From assembly GCA_031289875.1 (NCBI GenBank), contig JAITOO010000076.1:1-6963 (forward strand): DNA of 6,963 nt. The letters run 5' to 3'. A program made the position numbers and the translations under genes. This document shows, piece after piece, positions 6,726 through 6,963 of this stretch. This stretch comes from Flavobacteriaceae bacterium (GTDB lineage Bacteria; Bacteroidota; Bacteroidia; Flavobacteriales; Weeksellaceae). Numbering within the stretch: position 1 is the stretch's first letter; every line of letters starts with the position of its first letter. The notes below the pieces were generated by a model. It saw nothing but the letters and a program-made list of their open reading frames with translations, made no database searches and was not told the origin of the DNA.

Positions 6726-6881
6726 ATAAAAAAACGAAAGTTATTTGTATTTGTTGTCCAAGTACATGACAAAAATTGAAAGATATTTTTTTCAAGTTTA
6801 GAAATCAGGGGTAAGCAATGCCTTTGAGATTGTCTGTAATCCATACTTAACCAGACTTTTAGCTCAGTATTCGTGGTTTTT

Positions 6882-6963
6882 TTATTTTTTATGACTATTA
6901 AATGTTTTACCTGTCGGCTGAAAGCCAAAATTTTCATAATGTTTTGTGTCTGCAGCTAATTCC
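6882..6963 (-). CDS. C-terminal tail of a probable GNAT-type acetyltransferase (start outside window)
   Basis: Entering from the right edge, 26 codons (from 6962) end at a TAA at 6884-6882. They read ELAADTKHYENFGFQPTG followed by KTFNSHKK. HYENFGFQPTG matches the common GNAT C-terminal pattern FYEKxGFxPTG, in which the tyrosine often acts as general acid and the strand after it closes the fold. The substrate cannot be told from this piece. It lies on the same strand as porW with 181 bases between, and porW has its own -7 box, so they are probably separate transcripts. Because only 26 residues are visible, a family misassignment or an already truncated gene is possible. Confidence 0.5.
   Translation of the reverse strand, partial: ELAADTKHYENFGFQPTGKTFNSHKK

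Noticed and set aside
6701..6937. N-terminal extension of porW by 79 residues from the ATG at 6937
   Set aside because: The extension has no family resemblance, would bury the lipoprotein signal peptide that begins at 6700, contains a -7 box, and overlaps the end of the upstream gene.
1..6963. CRISPR array, tRNA or rRNA genes, insertion sequence ends
   Set aside because: No regularly spaced repeats, cloverleaf or rRNA-like sequence, transposase motif or terminal inverted repeats with target duplication were seen on either strand.

Overview
The window looks like chromosome from a member of the Bacteroidota that has a type IX secretion system (T9SS). The evidence is a PorW/SprE lipoprotein, TAnnTTTG-type -7 promoter boxes ahead of almost every gene, no Shine-Dalgarno sequences, AT-rich intergenic DNA and a flavobacteria-like HemW N-terminus. 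The family or genus cannot be fixed from these genes alone.

Layout. (1) 1-1175, minus strand: most of an exported GHL10 (DUF187) family 10-like glycosyl hydrolase related to YddW/DigH; its C-terminus lies beyond the left edge. (2) 1176-1499: a divergent intergenic region carrying one promoter for each direction and, on the plus strand, what looks like a collapsed small regulator gene. (3) 1500-3997, plus strand: three closely spaced genes, hemW (heme chaperone, radical SAM), murI (glutamate racemase) and a membrane-anchored thioredoxin-fold protein. Gaps are 24 and 32 bases, each with a -7-like box, so they may be read both together and separately. (4) 3998-4129: a short convergent gap that is mostly a decayed DUF1905-type gene with one internal stop and then a broken frame. 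(5) 4130-6700, minus strand: an 856-residue PorW/SprE lipoprotein of the T9SS. (6) 6882-6963, minus strand: the last 26 codons of a gene that looks like a GNAT acetyltransferase, running off the right edge.

How the genes relate. They do not form one pathway. GHL10 and MurI both bear on peptidoglycan (glycan cleavage and D-glutamate supply), HemW serves heme delivery, the thioredoxin-fold protein probably works on periplasmic thiols, and PorW/SprE belongs to the secretion and gliding apparatus, whose other components are not in this window. I see no new multi-gene system. The items most worth a second look are the two gene remnants in the intergenic regions, neither of which an ORF caller would report, and a sharp base-composition step inside hemW.
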